A stretch of DNA of 64,000 bases from Pseudo-nitzschia pungens (Eukaryota; Bacillariophyta; Bacillariophyceae; Bacillariales; Bacillariaceae). The notes under the pieces are model-generated. The model was not told where the DNA came from. It did no database searches and saw nothing but the letters and a program-made list of their open reading frames with translations. Each line of letters begins with the position of its first letter. The first letter of the stretch is position 1. The stretch is taken from positions 124,001 through 188,000 of the forward strand of contig CM074762.1 in NCBI GenBank assembly GCA_037355855.1, read 5' to 3'. Of this stretch, positions 10,833 to 21,085 are shown piece after piece. A program made the translations under genes and the position numbers.

Positions 10833-12785
10833 ATGCCAATCAACCCAACCAATGTTCAGGAGAAGGTACCAAAGATAAACCCTCCTCACCACAACTCTGA
10901 TGATGATGACTGGTATGAGTTCTGCTATGATTACATTGACATTGACTATGTTTTCTTTCAGACTCAACGATTATCCGTACTCCAACTCATCACAAAGTCT
11001 CACTGGGACATTGGGAAGACTGTTCCGTCATACAAGCCCCGGTCTTTTTGGTGTTTGGTTGCACATGGACCCTATTATGTTTCTGTCAAGCGCCGATACA
11101 AGAGCGATATCTGTCAAGCCATTCGCAACCACTATGGTCATCCAATGAAGCATGCACGATCTCCAAAATTTCTGTTCGATACTCCCCCAAAACGTCTCTC
11201 ATCGTATGATCTAATGTCCGTACTTACTCATGCGGAGGTGGACGAGATTATTGTCGAACAGTATGGGATGAAAGCCACTGTTTATGGCTTTGAATCGTTG
11301 ATGTCAATCAAAGACCGTTTTGGTGATGACATTACGGTGAAGATTGATGTCGGAATTGAAGAAACTCCCACAAAGCCTGTTGAGCCTTGCTTTCCCATTG
11401 TTTCACCATTGCTGGTGCACTGGAAAAAGAATTTTCCTCGTTTTCATGATTACGTTTATCCATTGTTTAGAAACTACCAAGCTGACATTCCCGTCAACCA
11501 ATTTGGTGGCATCAAGGCTACTTTAACATCCCACCATGAATCGCACAGGTGCGAGCTTATTCGTATTTACAACAAGAGTGCTCACATCTGGAAAGGAATT
11601 CAGAGATCCACATCTGTTTGGATTCCCAAGAACTTTGCCTCGTTCAAGAATTCACGTCACTACATGGGGAATATTCTCCAAGCTTACAAGGAAAATCCAT
11701 GTACATGTGGAATGCTCCGCTACGAATACAGAATTGAAGTTGAGGAATCCAGTCGAGAAGCAGGATTGTACGATGCCGTCCGCGAAGCATTTTGTATCCA
11801 CAAACGAGTCAAGGCTTCCACCATTGTGATGGAAGTGCCGCAATCTGTTGTGTTTGCAATGCACGAAGCCCTTTTTGCTCAGTGTCTACCGTTTTTCAAA
11901 GGTGAAAGAGCATCAAACAAGCTCACTCCGTTAAAGCGAGTCGCCTACATGGAGTTGATGAATTCTCTGGGCATTTACATTACCGATACCCCCCTTTTGA
12001 TCAAGAATCATAAGGATGAGGTCAATCGGTTCAAGGTTTTCAATCTCAAGATTGGTGGTTTGCATCATTCAACTCGTCGTGAGCGAGATGACGATATCTC
12101 CATTCCTTCAACTAAAAAGTGGAGCAAGTTTTTTGCAAACAGAAAATTTCACAATGAAAATTACCGGTACAGTCCGTTTGTGATCGACATTCATGTTTTT
12201 TCTGCTGTTAACTTCAAGTATCGTACCACTCGACTGGATCCCAATGGGAATTACGAAACAATCCGTCTCACTAACCACCCAACTCTCGGAGCCCGTGTTT
12301 TCGAAACGGCTCACCACATGGCACTGCGTCTGGCCATTGAGCGTGGACTCAACGAAGCACAGGAGCAAGAAATCAGAGAGGCTGCTGATGCGGCAAGGGA
12401 AAGTCGTCGACAGTTTCTCGCAGACTACGAACAGGTTGGAGACTTCATGACAAATTTAGAAGAAGCAGCACAAGGCCACACGGAGCTTGGTAGTGTTGAC
12501 GAGGAACAGGTTGACGACGAACAGCTGGAAAATGAGGAGGACGTCAGAGAACAAACCCTTCTTGATATCTTGAGACGCGTCAGATTCTACAACTACCGTG
12601 GAAAGCTCCGCCTTTGTACCAAAAGTGGAGGCACATTTAAGACTGGCACCACGGAACGGGACCTCGCAATTTACCTCTTGTATGCTGAAGGCGACGATTG
12701 GGAGCAAGCTGTGATGTTGAAGACTCCTGATCAGTTGAGACAGTACGATGCTCATGAGTCAGAAAACAGCAGCGATGGCGAGTGA
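10833..12785 (+). CDS. Hypothetical protein, intact 650-codon ORF inside the satellite island
   Basis: I do not recognise this protein. The frame is open upstream to an ATG at 10734, but the first 33 codons are a poor sequence over A/T runs, so I prefer the ATG at 10833 (MPINPTNVQEK). Visible parts: an acidic start (SDDDDWYEF), a basic aromatic region (SFWCLVAHGPYYVSVKRRYK), a central RIYNKSAHIW followed about 50 residues later by MLRYEYRIEVEESS, a Cys pair (CTCG), and an acidic Glu-rich helical tail (about 520-600) with a short conserved-looking end. The YNK...RYEYR pairing recalls the YDK...RxE pattern of plasmid and phage replication initiators; this is a weak, unproven resemblance. There is no intron, stop or frameshift across 1.95 kb although satellites lie on both sides, so it is probably functional or recently acquired. 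It may be the protein of an uncharacterised selfish element. Confidence 0.65.
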   Translation: MPINPTNVQEKVPKINPPHHNSDDDDWYEFCYDYIDIDYVFFQTQRLSVLQLITKSHWDIGKTVPSYKPRSFWCLVAHGPYYVSVKRRYKSDICQAIRNHYGHPMKHARSPKFLFDTPPKRLSSYDLMSVLTHAEVDEIIVEQYGMKATVYGFESLMSIKDRFGDDITVKIDVGIEETPTKPVEPCFPIVSPLLVHWKKNFPRFHDYVYPLFRNYQADIPVNQFGGIKATLTSHHESHRCELIRIYNKSAHIWKGIQRSTSVWIPKNFASFKNSRHYMGNILQAYKENPCTCGMLRYEYRIEVEESSREAGLYDAVREAFCIHKRVKASTIVMEVPQSVVFAMHEALFAQCLPFFKGERASNKLTPLKRVAYMELMNSLGIYITDTPLLIKNHKDEVNRFKVFNLKIGGLHHSTRRERDDDISIPSTKKWSKFFANRKFHNENYRYSPFVIDIHVFSAVNFKYRTTRLDPNGNYETIRLTNHPTLGARVFETAHHMALRLAIERGLNEAQEQEIREAADAARESRRQFLADYEQVGDFMTNLEEAAQGHTELGSVDEEQVDDEQLENEEDVREQTLLDILRRVRFYNYRGKLRLCTKSGGTFKTGTTERDLAIYLLYAEGDDWEQAVMLKTPDQLRQYDAHESENSSDGE

Positions 12786-12889
12786 ATCTTATCTTTTTAT
12801 TTTGAATAGATGTTAAACTGTGTTTGTAAGCGATTATCAAAGTGTTACGCAAGATGCTTCAGCTGGTTGATCACCAAAGATTCTGTGCT
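12786..12889. other. Short spacer after the 650-codon ORF
   Basis: T-rich 3' flank without a visible gene, leading into the 25-bp minisatellite. Confidence 0.4.
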
Positions 12890-13211
12890 TGTTCCCCAGC
12901 AAAAATGCTAGCCTTGTTGCTTAGCAAAAATGCTAGGCTTTTGCTGATGTGTAAAATGCTAGGCTTGTTGCTAAGCAAAAATGCTAGGCTTGTTGCTGAC
13001 CATAATCCTAGGCCTGTTGCTCAGCAGAATGCTAGGCTTGTTGCTCAGCAAAAATGCTAGGCTTGTTGCTGAACCCAATCCCCAGTTTTGTTGCTTAGCC
13101 AAAATATGGGCTTCATGCAAAGCTTGGTTTGTTACTGAGCTAAATGCTTGCCTTTTTGCTCAACCAAATGCTAAGCTTTGGTGATTTTGCAAAATGATAG
13201 GTTTATTGCTG
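12890..13211. repeat. Degenerate ~25-bp minisatellite
   Basis: Roughly a dozen imperfect copies of CAAAAATGCTAGGCTTGTTG followed by CTNAG. Copies decay towards the right edge, where the 182-bp satellite begins. Confidence 0.9.
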
Positions 13212-16200
13212 AAATGCTAAGCTTTGTGGCCTCACACGGCTCACAAATGGTGTCATTTTCTCTGATTCTGGCGGGTTGTGTGGCTTTTTCTAACTCATTG
13301 TTTGAACACATTTTTAGGTGTTGAGTCTGTCAACGACCCTTGGATGGGTCAAGTGTCTGCTGAAAAGCTCTGAAATAACCCAAAAGTTTGGTTTTGAGAT
13401 TGGATTTGTGGCCTCACAGGGCTCACAAATGGTGTCATTTTAAGTGATTCTGGCGGGTTGTGTGGCTTTTTCTAACTCATTGTTTGAACACATTTTTAGG
13501 TGTTGAGTCTGTCAAGGAGCCTTGGATGGGTCAAGTGTCTGCTGAAAAGCTCTGAAATAACCCAAAAGTTTGGTTTTGAGATTGGATTTGTGGCCTCACA
13601 GGGCTCACAAATGGTGTCATTTTCTCTGATTCTGGCGGGTTGTGTGGCTTTTTCTAACTCATTGTTTGAACACATTTTTAGGTGTTGAGTCTGTCAAGGA
13701 GCCTTGGATGGCTCAAGTGTCTGCTGAAAAGCTCTGAAATAACCCAAAAGTTTGGTTTTGAGATTGGATTTGTGGCCTCACAGGGCTCACAAATGGTGTC
13801 ATTTTAAGTGATTCTGGCGGGTTGTGTGGCTTTTTCTAACTCATTGTTTGAACACATTTTTAGGTGTTGAGTCTGTCAATGAGCCTTGGATGGGTCAAGT
13901 GTCTGCTGAAAAGCTCTGAAATAACCCAAAAGTTTGGTTTTGAGATTGGATTTGTGGCCTCACAGGGCTCACAAATGGTGTCATTTTAAGTGATTCTGGC
14001 GGGTTGTGTGGCTTTTTCTAACTCATTGTTTGAACACATTTTTAGGTGTTGAGTCTGTCAAGGAGCATTGGATGGGTCAAGTGTCTGCTGAAAAGCTCTG
14101 AAATAACCCAAAAGTTTGGTTTTGAGATTGGATTTGTGGCCTCACAGGGCTCACAAATGGTGTCATTTTCTCTGATTCTGGCGGGTTGTGTGGCTTTTTC
14201 TAACTCATTGTTTGAACACATTTTTAGGTGTTGAGTCTGTCAAGGAGCCTTGGATGGGTCAAGTGTCTGCTGAAAAGCTCTGAAATAACCCAAAAGTTTG
14301 GTTTTGAGATTGGATTTGTGGCCTCACAGGGCTCACAAATGGTGTCATTTTAAGTGATTCTGGCGGGTTGTGTGGCTTTTTCTAACTCATTGTTTGAACA
14401 CATTTTTAGGTGTTGAGTCTGTCAAGGAGCCTTGGATGGGTCAAGTGTCTGCTGAAAAGCTCTGAAATAACCCAAAAGTTTGGTTTTGAGATTGGATTTG
14501 TGGCCTCACAGGGCTCACAAATGGTGTCATTTTAAGTGATTCTGGCGGGTTGTGTGGCTTTTTCTAACTCATTGTTTGAACACATTTTTAGGTGTTGAGT
14601 CTGTCAAAGAGCCTTGGATGGGTCAAGTGTCTGCTGAAAAGCTCTGAAATAACCCAAAAGTTTGGTTTTGAGATTGGATTTGTGGCCTCACAGGGCTCAC
14701 AAATGGTGTCATTTTCTCTGATTCTGGCGGGTTGTGTGACTTTTTCTAACTCATTGTTTGAACACATTTTTAGGTGTTGAGTCCGTCAAGGAGCCTTGGA
14801 TGGGTCAAGTGTCTGCTGAAAAGCTCTGAAATAACCCAAAAGTTTGGTTTTGAGATTGGATTTGTGGCCTCACAGGGCTCACAAATGGTGTCGTTTTAAG
14901 TGATTCTGGCGGGTTGTGTGGCTTTTTCTAACTCATTGTTTGAACACATTTTTAGGTGTTGAGTCCGTCAAGGAGCCTTGGATGGGTCAAGTGTCTGCTG
15001 AAAAACTCTGAAATAACCCAAAAGTTTGGTTTTGAGATTGGATTTGTGGCCTCACAGGGCTCACACATGGTATCATTTTCTCTGATTCTGGCGGGTTGTG
15101 TGGCTTTTTCTAACTCATTGTTTGAACACATTTTTAGGTGTTGAGTCCGTCAAGGAGCCTTGGATGGGTCAAGTGTCTGCTGAAAAGCTCTGAAATAACC
15201 CAAAAGTTTGGTTTTGAGATTGGATTTGTGGCCTCACAGGGCTCACAAATGGTGTCATTTTAAGTGATTCTGGCGGGTTGTGTGGCTTTTTCTAACTCAT
15301 TGTTTGAACACATTTTTAGGTGTTGAGTCTGTCAAGGAGCCTTGGATGGCTCAAGTGTCTGCTGAAAAGCTCTGAAATAACCCAAAAGTTTGGTTTTGAG
15401 ATTGGATTTGTGGCCTCACAGGGCTCACAAATGGTGTCATTTTAAGTGATTCTGGCGGGTTGTGTGGCTTTTTCTAACTCATTGTTTGAACACATTTTTA
15501 CGTGTTGAGTCTGTCAATGAGCCTTGGATGGGTCAAGTGTCTGCTGAAAAGCTCTGAAATAACCCAAAAGTTTGGTTTTGAGATTGGATTTGTGGCCTCA
15601 CAGGGCTCACAAATGGTGTCATTTTAAGTGATTCTGGCGGGTTGTGTGGCTTTTTCTAACTCATTGTTTGAACACATTTTTAGGTGTTGAGTCTGTCAAG
15701 GAGCCTTGGATGGCTCAAGTGTCTGCTGAAAAGCTCTGAAATAACCCAAAAGTTTGGTTTTGAGATTGGATTTGTGGCCTCACAGGGCTCACAAATGGTG
15801 TCATTTTCTCTGATTCTGGCGGGTTGTGTGGCTTTTTCTAACTCATTGTTTGAACACATTTTTAGGTGTTGAGTCTGTCAAGGAGCCTTGGATGGGTCAA
15901 GTGTCTGCTGAAAAGCTCTGAAATAACCCAAAAATTTGGTTTTGAGATTGGATTTGTGGCCTCACAGGGCTCACAAATGGTGTCATTTTAAGTGATTCTG
16001 GCGGGTTGTGTGGCTTTTTCTAACTCATTGTTTGAACACATTTTTAGGTGTTGAGTCTGCCAAGGAGCCTTGGATGGGTCAAGTGTCTGCTGAAAAGCTC
16101 TGAAATAACCCAAAAGTTTGGTTTTGAGATTGGATTTGTGGCCTCACAGGGCTCACAAATGGTGTCATTTTAAGTGATTCTGGCGGGTTGTGTGGCTTTT

Positions 16201-16368
16201 TCTAACTCATTGTTTGAACACATTTTTAGGTGTTGAGTCTGTCAAGGAGCATTGGATGGGTCAAGTGTCTGCTGAAAAGCTCTGAAATAACCCAAAAGTT
16301 TGGTTTGGAGATTGGATTTGTGGCCTCACAGGGATCACAAATGGTGTCATTTTCTCTGATTCTGGCGG
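13212..16368. repeat. 182-bp satellite array, about 17 copies
   Basis: A partial unit is followed by units starting TGTTGAGTC at 13319, 13501, 13683 and so on every 182 bp to 16231. Copies differ by few bases. A diagnostic variant (TTTTCTCTGATTC versus TTTTAAGTGATTC) falls in units 2, 5, 8, 10, 14 and 17, mostly every third unit, and the paired variants of units 3-4 (ATGGCTC, then CAATGAG) recur in units 12-13, implying block duplications. The last unit breaks off at GGCGGGTTG, where the G-rich array begins. Unit length is near nucleosomal, as in many centromeric or heterochromatic satellites. Confidence 0.95.
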
Positions 16369-16924
16369 GTTGGGGTTGGGGTTTGTTGTTGGGGTTGGGG
16401 TTGGTTGGGGTTGTTGGGGTTGGTTGGGGTTGTTGGGGTTGGGGTTTGTTGTTGTTGGGGTTGGGGTTTGTTGGGGTTGTTGGGGTTGGGGTTGTTGGGG
16501 TTGGGGTTGGGGTTGTTGGGGTTGGGGTTGTTGGGGTTGGGGTTGGGGTTGTTGGGGTTGGGGTTGTTGGGGTTGTTGGGGTTGGGGTTGTTGTTGTTGG
16601 GGTTGGGGTTGTTGGGGTTGGGGTTGGGGTTGTTGGTTTGTTGGGGTTGGGGTTGTTGGGGTTGTTGGGGTTGGGGTTGTTGTTGTTGGGGTTGGGGTTG
16701 TTGGGGTTGTTGGGGTTGGGGTTGTTGTTGGGGTTGGGGTTGTTGGGGTTGGGGTTGTTGGGGTTGGGGTTGTTGGGGTTGGGGTTGGGGTTGTTGTTGT
16801 TGGGGTTGGGGTTGTTGGGGTTGGGGTTGTTGGGGTTGGGGTTGTTGGGGTTGTTGGGGTTGGGGTTGTTGGGGTTGGGGTTGTTGGTGTTGGGGTTGGG
16901 GTTGTTGGGTTGTTGGGGTTGGGG
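16369..16924. repeat. G-rich GGGGTT/GTT array 2
   Basis: Same repeat family and orientation as the array at 7566-8083. It continues directly into the N gap, so its true length is unknown. Confidence 0.95.
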
Positions 16925-17424
16925 NNNNNNNNNNNNNNNNNNNNNNNNNNNNNNNNNNNNNNNNNNNNNNNNNNNNNNNNNNNNNNNNNNNNNNNNNNNN
17001 NNNNNNNNNNNNNNNNNNNNNNNNNNNNNNNNNNNNNNNNNNNNNNNNNNNNNNNNNNNNNNNNNNNNNNNNNNNNNNNNNNNNNNNNNNNNNNNNNNNN
17101 NNNNNNNNNNNNNNNNNNNNNNNNNNNNNNNNNNNNNNNNNNNNNNNNNNNNNNNNNNNNNNNNNNNNNNNNNNNNNNNNNNNNNNNNNNNNNNNNNNNN
17201 NNNNNNNNNNNNNNNNNNNNNNNNNNNNNNNNNNNNNNNNNNNNNNNNNNNNNNNNNNNNNNNNNNNNNNNNNNNNNNNNNNNNNNNNNNNNNNNNNNNN
17301 NNNNNNNNNNNNNNNNNNNNNNNNNNNNNNNNNNNNNNNNNNNNNNNNNNNNNNNNNNNNNNNNNNNNNNNNNNNNNNNNNNNNNNNNNNNNNNNNNNNN
17401 NNNNNNNNNNNNNNNNNNNNNNNN
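16925..17424. other. Assembly gap of exactly 500 N
   Basis: A round 500-N run marks a scaffold join of unknown true size. It begins inside the G-rich array and ends 26 bases before a G19 homopolymer. Confidence 1.
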
Positions 17425-19119
17425 GTCGTAGTAGATCGATGCGGCACAGAGGGGGGGGGGGGGGGGGGGCGTCTTGCCTTCACTGAGGCAGCCCGCATTT
17501 TGGAGGCGTCGTACAGCGGTCCCCAATCAGAATTTGGCCGCCAACGCGTGAGCAAGAGCGTGCATCCCAAGCCTCCGCACTCGCTGGTAGTCGTCCATCA
17601 CCAAGGAAAGACCATTTCGCCCGAAAAAACAATACGGGGCGATCGCTGTCCTCCGCGCTGGTCAACTCGTAGTTGTACTCGTCAGCGGTTTCGGATTTCC
17701 CGTCGACCTTGGGCTCGGTACGCAATGTCGGCACTCCAGTTGGTTGCGCAATCCGCATCTTGTCCACCGTCCGCGTAAATGCTTTCGTGGAGCCAATAGT
17801 AAATAGGGGTTAGGTTTTATCTATTCGTCGAATGGTTGCCAGTGATCGATGGCTTTCAAAAACCCGCGGTTGAACTGCAGGTTGTCGTTCCCTTGCCCAG
17901 GCAGGGGCTGCAAAAAGGCGGAGGACAGTAGGTCGTGCATCGACGAAAAACTCGACGGACTTCCCCCAGCGACATTCCCAATTGCAGGAAGCGACGCGCG
18001 TCAACTTTCTCCCGACGGCAAGCGGGGAGTCCTTCCCCTCAGATTCGGATCGCAGCAGGCTTCGCACGATGGTCCGAACCACCTCGGCGTCTCCGGGGTA
18101 CATGTCGTAGTACGAGAGGGTTCGTTCCTTCACCTTCTTCCACAGGGACGTGTAGACGTCGACAGCACTAATCGGCCAGCATCGGAGCGATTCCTCCCGT
18201 AAGAAGGCAAATCTTCGGTGGGTGTGGAATCTGGGACAGGTAGGTCATGGTGCAAAATCCTCCAAAGGATTGCCCCAGGCTGCATCCCCATGGATTTGGA
18301 GCCTTCGGATCGAATGCGTCTTCGTCCTCCTCGTCCTCGTTGTCTTCGTCGTCGACCCGACGGAGTGTACATGAGCACGTTCTTGACAAGCTCTGCGTCC
18401 TTCACGATGTTGTCCGCGCGGAACTGTGCCAAGAAAGCCGTGGCTTCGTCCAGCGAGCTCCGGGAAAGGATTCGAATGCTTCGCGGATGGGATTGCTTGA
18501 GGCGGTCCATCGTCCCCTGCCGTGGTCGACTCCCCAAAGTCGGCAGACCCAATTTCGTCGCAGCCCGCGGTTTGGTCCAGGGCAAACAAGCCGGGGAAGC
18601 GTTGTTCGAGACTCTGTTTCGTCAGCGGCGACGACATTCCCGTTCCTCGCTGGTCGAGCAGTACTACCCTAGAGTATTTGTCGAGGGCGGCACATCCCCA
18701 AGACGATCCGCCCTTGCAAAAAGGAGAGTGCCGTGACTGGTGACGGAGCTCCAAAAGCCAGGACCTCCCTGTAGGTCTTTTAGAGAAGCATGTCCCTTGG
18801 CCGAGGTCATCTTGCATCTTTTCACGTATGCCTTTGCGCGTTGCGTCGGCGTCAGCGTTGGAAAGACCGTTTCGTACCAGACGCGGGTGTCCTCGTCCTT
18901 GACTTCTTCGACGATTTTTTTGAAGGCAACATCGATGCAGTCCTTGCCGCTACTTGCCGGGGCATGGTCGGTCTCAGAGCTGCTGCTGCTGCTCCCTCGC
19001 TGCCGGGTTGGGGTATCCCCTGCAGCGAGCTCAGGGTGGACGATGGGCACCGACATGCGATGTTCCGTGACGACAATGAGACGGTCGTTCCGCTCGCATG
19101 CAGGCACCGGGTGACACAA
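17425..19119 (-). pseudogene. Prolyl iminopeptidase (S33 family), broken by frameshifts and truncated by the gap
   Basis: Family signatures appear in the right order on the minus strand but in changing frames: EHRMSVPIVHPE near 19060, LQGGPGF near 18760, RVVLLDQRGTG at about 18670-18640, FLAQFRADNIVKDAE near 18420, the nucleophile GQSFGGFC near 18260, YYDMYPGDAEVV near 18090, FLQLGMSLG near 17980, HDLL...FLKAIDHWQPF near 17850, PIYYWLHESIYADGG near 17790, and WGPLYDASKM near 17530. Prolyl aminopeptidases remove N-terminal proline from peptides using a Ser-Asp-His triad; only the Ser region is visible, the rest lying in or beyond the gap. At least six single-base shifts are needed, one at a T5 run near 18722. 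An Asp/Glu-rich insert precedes the nucleophile motif. Either a decayed gene or uncorrected consensus errors beside the gap would give this; the latter is plausible because motifs are otherwise well kept. Confidence 0.85.
17451..17469. repeat. G19 homopolymer
   Basis: Nineteen consecutive G lie 26 bases after the gap, inside the peptidase locus. Such a run is error-prone in assembly and breaks the reading frame here. Confidence 0.9.
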
Positions 19120-21085
19120 TGCGATGATTATCGGCCTGAGCCTTCATGGCTTCTCTTCCAATCGTCGCCGTGCTTTTCCGGCGGCGTTTGCTGTTCTTTT
19201 GGGTGGCGGTTCCCTTGCGGCTGTTGCCTTTGTTCCCCTTGCTGGTCCCCCCCCCCCCCCCCGGAGACTCGGTGTTGTGCAACCAACCGGTTCGAAACTT
19301 CGGGGGGAGGGAGGGGGGATTTTTGGTGGTTCTGATTTCTGGATGGACTTGGAAATAGCTCTACTTGTTCTGCGGCATTCCAAAAGTCCGGATTCTTTGG
19401 TGGATTATGATTCTGAACGCACGAAACCAACAGAAACGAAAAAATAAAATCATCAGACCCAAACGATATGCAAACTCCGTTTCTCCTCCGATGAAAAAAA
19501 AAAAATTCGTCGCAGCTGTCTCGTAAAGCTATCTCAGAGTACGCACCCAACCTGTTTGCCCCCTCGCGTGGTTTTGGGCCGTTACCGTTGACAACCTCTT
19601 TCCTGCCCCCACCCCGCTGTCTCCATCAGCTGCGGCTAGAGCCGACCTGCTCGAAAACCATTTTTTCGATCCAAGGGTCCGTCCTTGAGGTGACTGATCC
19701 CGGTGTGGGCAGAGAGCACAGACCAAGCCCGAGCGGTGGTCACAAATCTCGTCCGGTGTGTTGCAGGGATTTGCTCCAACCCAGCAGCAGAAGCATGCAG
19801 CAGGTGCGAATGGTTGGCGGGGAACGGCGAATGTTATGCGCTTGTTGAAACCAAGCTTAGAAGAAGATGATACGGATGCTGCCGAGAAACGAAACCAAGA
19901 GGAGCGCGAAACGATCATCGTCGGTTGTTTCGTCCGATCCCCGATCTATTTGTTGGCTCTAGGACTCGTACTGGTAAAAGTACGGTACCGGTAGTTTCCG
20001 ACGAAAATCAATTGCAATGGAAAGAAAGGGGAACGGAACGAAACGGCACATCGACTTGATGATGAAAGATTGCATATTGCATGACATCGTCGACTGAAAC
20101 CGTACGGTAAGATTACGGTATGAATCATCGAACGAAAGCCATCATTAAAATCATGATGTGTGTGAAACAAACATTTTAGTGATAATCTTGTAGTTATATC
20201 CTCAATATATATATACCATATAAATCGTAATAACATAGCACAATAATATGTAAAAGTGAATGTACGGTACCGTAATTTACGGGTAGGTAACCTTAATCTT
20301 AGCCGGTAATCTTACCAGTTAAACCAGCCGGTACACGAAAGGTGTTTCGTGCCGTTTATTCGTACGAGTACTGGTACGTTTTGCTGGTGTTCCTGGAATT
20401 TTCCACATTCCATGTCATATTTTTCTCAGCGCGGGGCGAGTCATCAACCATTAGCGATTGTTTCAGCGAGGCCTCATTTTTTCTTGGATGTCCAGTATTC
20501 CGGTTGATACGACTCCACCGTTTTTGAACGTTCTCCTGAAGCAGGTATTGAATACGAAATCGTGCAGGAAAGGAAAACATTCTTCCAGAGAGCTCCGTTC
20601 TTCCAACCGTAGTAGATATCTTTGCGGGATCGAACGCTGCGGAAAAAAAGCGACGAAGGCCGATGTCCTTGACAAAAGTTCTTTCACGTTCAAAACGATT
20701 TATAATTCTTTGAAAGAGTTGCCGAGGAGCACGAGAAACATATCTCGCCCGAATTGACCACTGCCAGTAACCCGAAGCATCAATCCTACCGATGGAAATA
20801 TCCCATGACACATTATCGTCGACGAAAGTCGCCGCGAGTTCGAAAAATACTTGAAGAAACATCGGGCAGTCGGAGCAGCCCGACAACGGTGGTCGACGTT
20901 GAAGACGACGACCCAAACCAATCCATTTCCTGACCAAGACTCATTCACTGTCGAGTCTTCCATAAGCATTGGCAACGCGGCATCAATACAACACCAAAAC
21001 ACAATTTCGCAATGCTGGCAGAAGAGCAAATGATAGGTGCTTAAAACCACGACGAAAGAAAAAAGAACAAAGACGATGTGATGAC
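19120..21085. other. Intergenic region without a supported gene
   Basis: It contains a C16 homopolymer at 19247-19262, a G-rich stretch at 19303-19318 and AT-rich sequence at 20150-20300. The upstream exon of the broken peptidase may lie near 19130-19900 but I cannot fix it. A minus-strand frame at 20356-20937 (193 codons) has no recognisable domain, and a plus-strand frame overlaps it; I do not call either. Confidence 0.5.

Noticed and set aside
13500..16418. Repeated 62-codon frames in the 182-bp satellite
   Set aside because: The same short frame recurs only in units with the CTCTG variant and is closed in the others; it is a by-product of the satellite.
20356..20937. 193-codon minus-strand frame upstream of the TPR gene
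   Set aside because: No domain, no hydrophobic pattern, overlapped by a frame on the other strand; not enough to call a gene.
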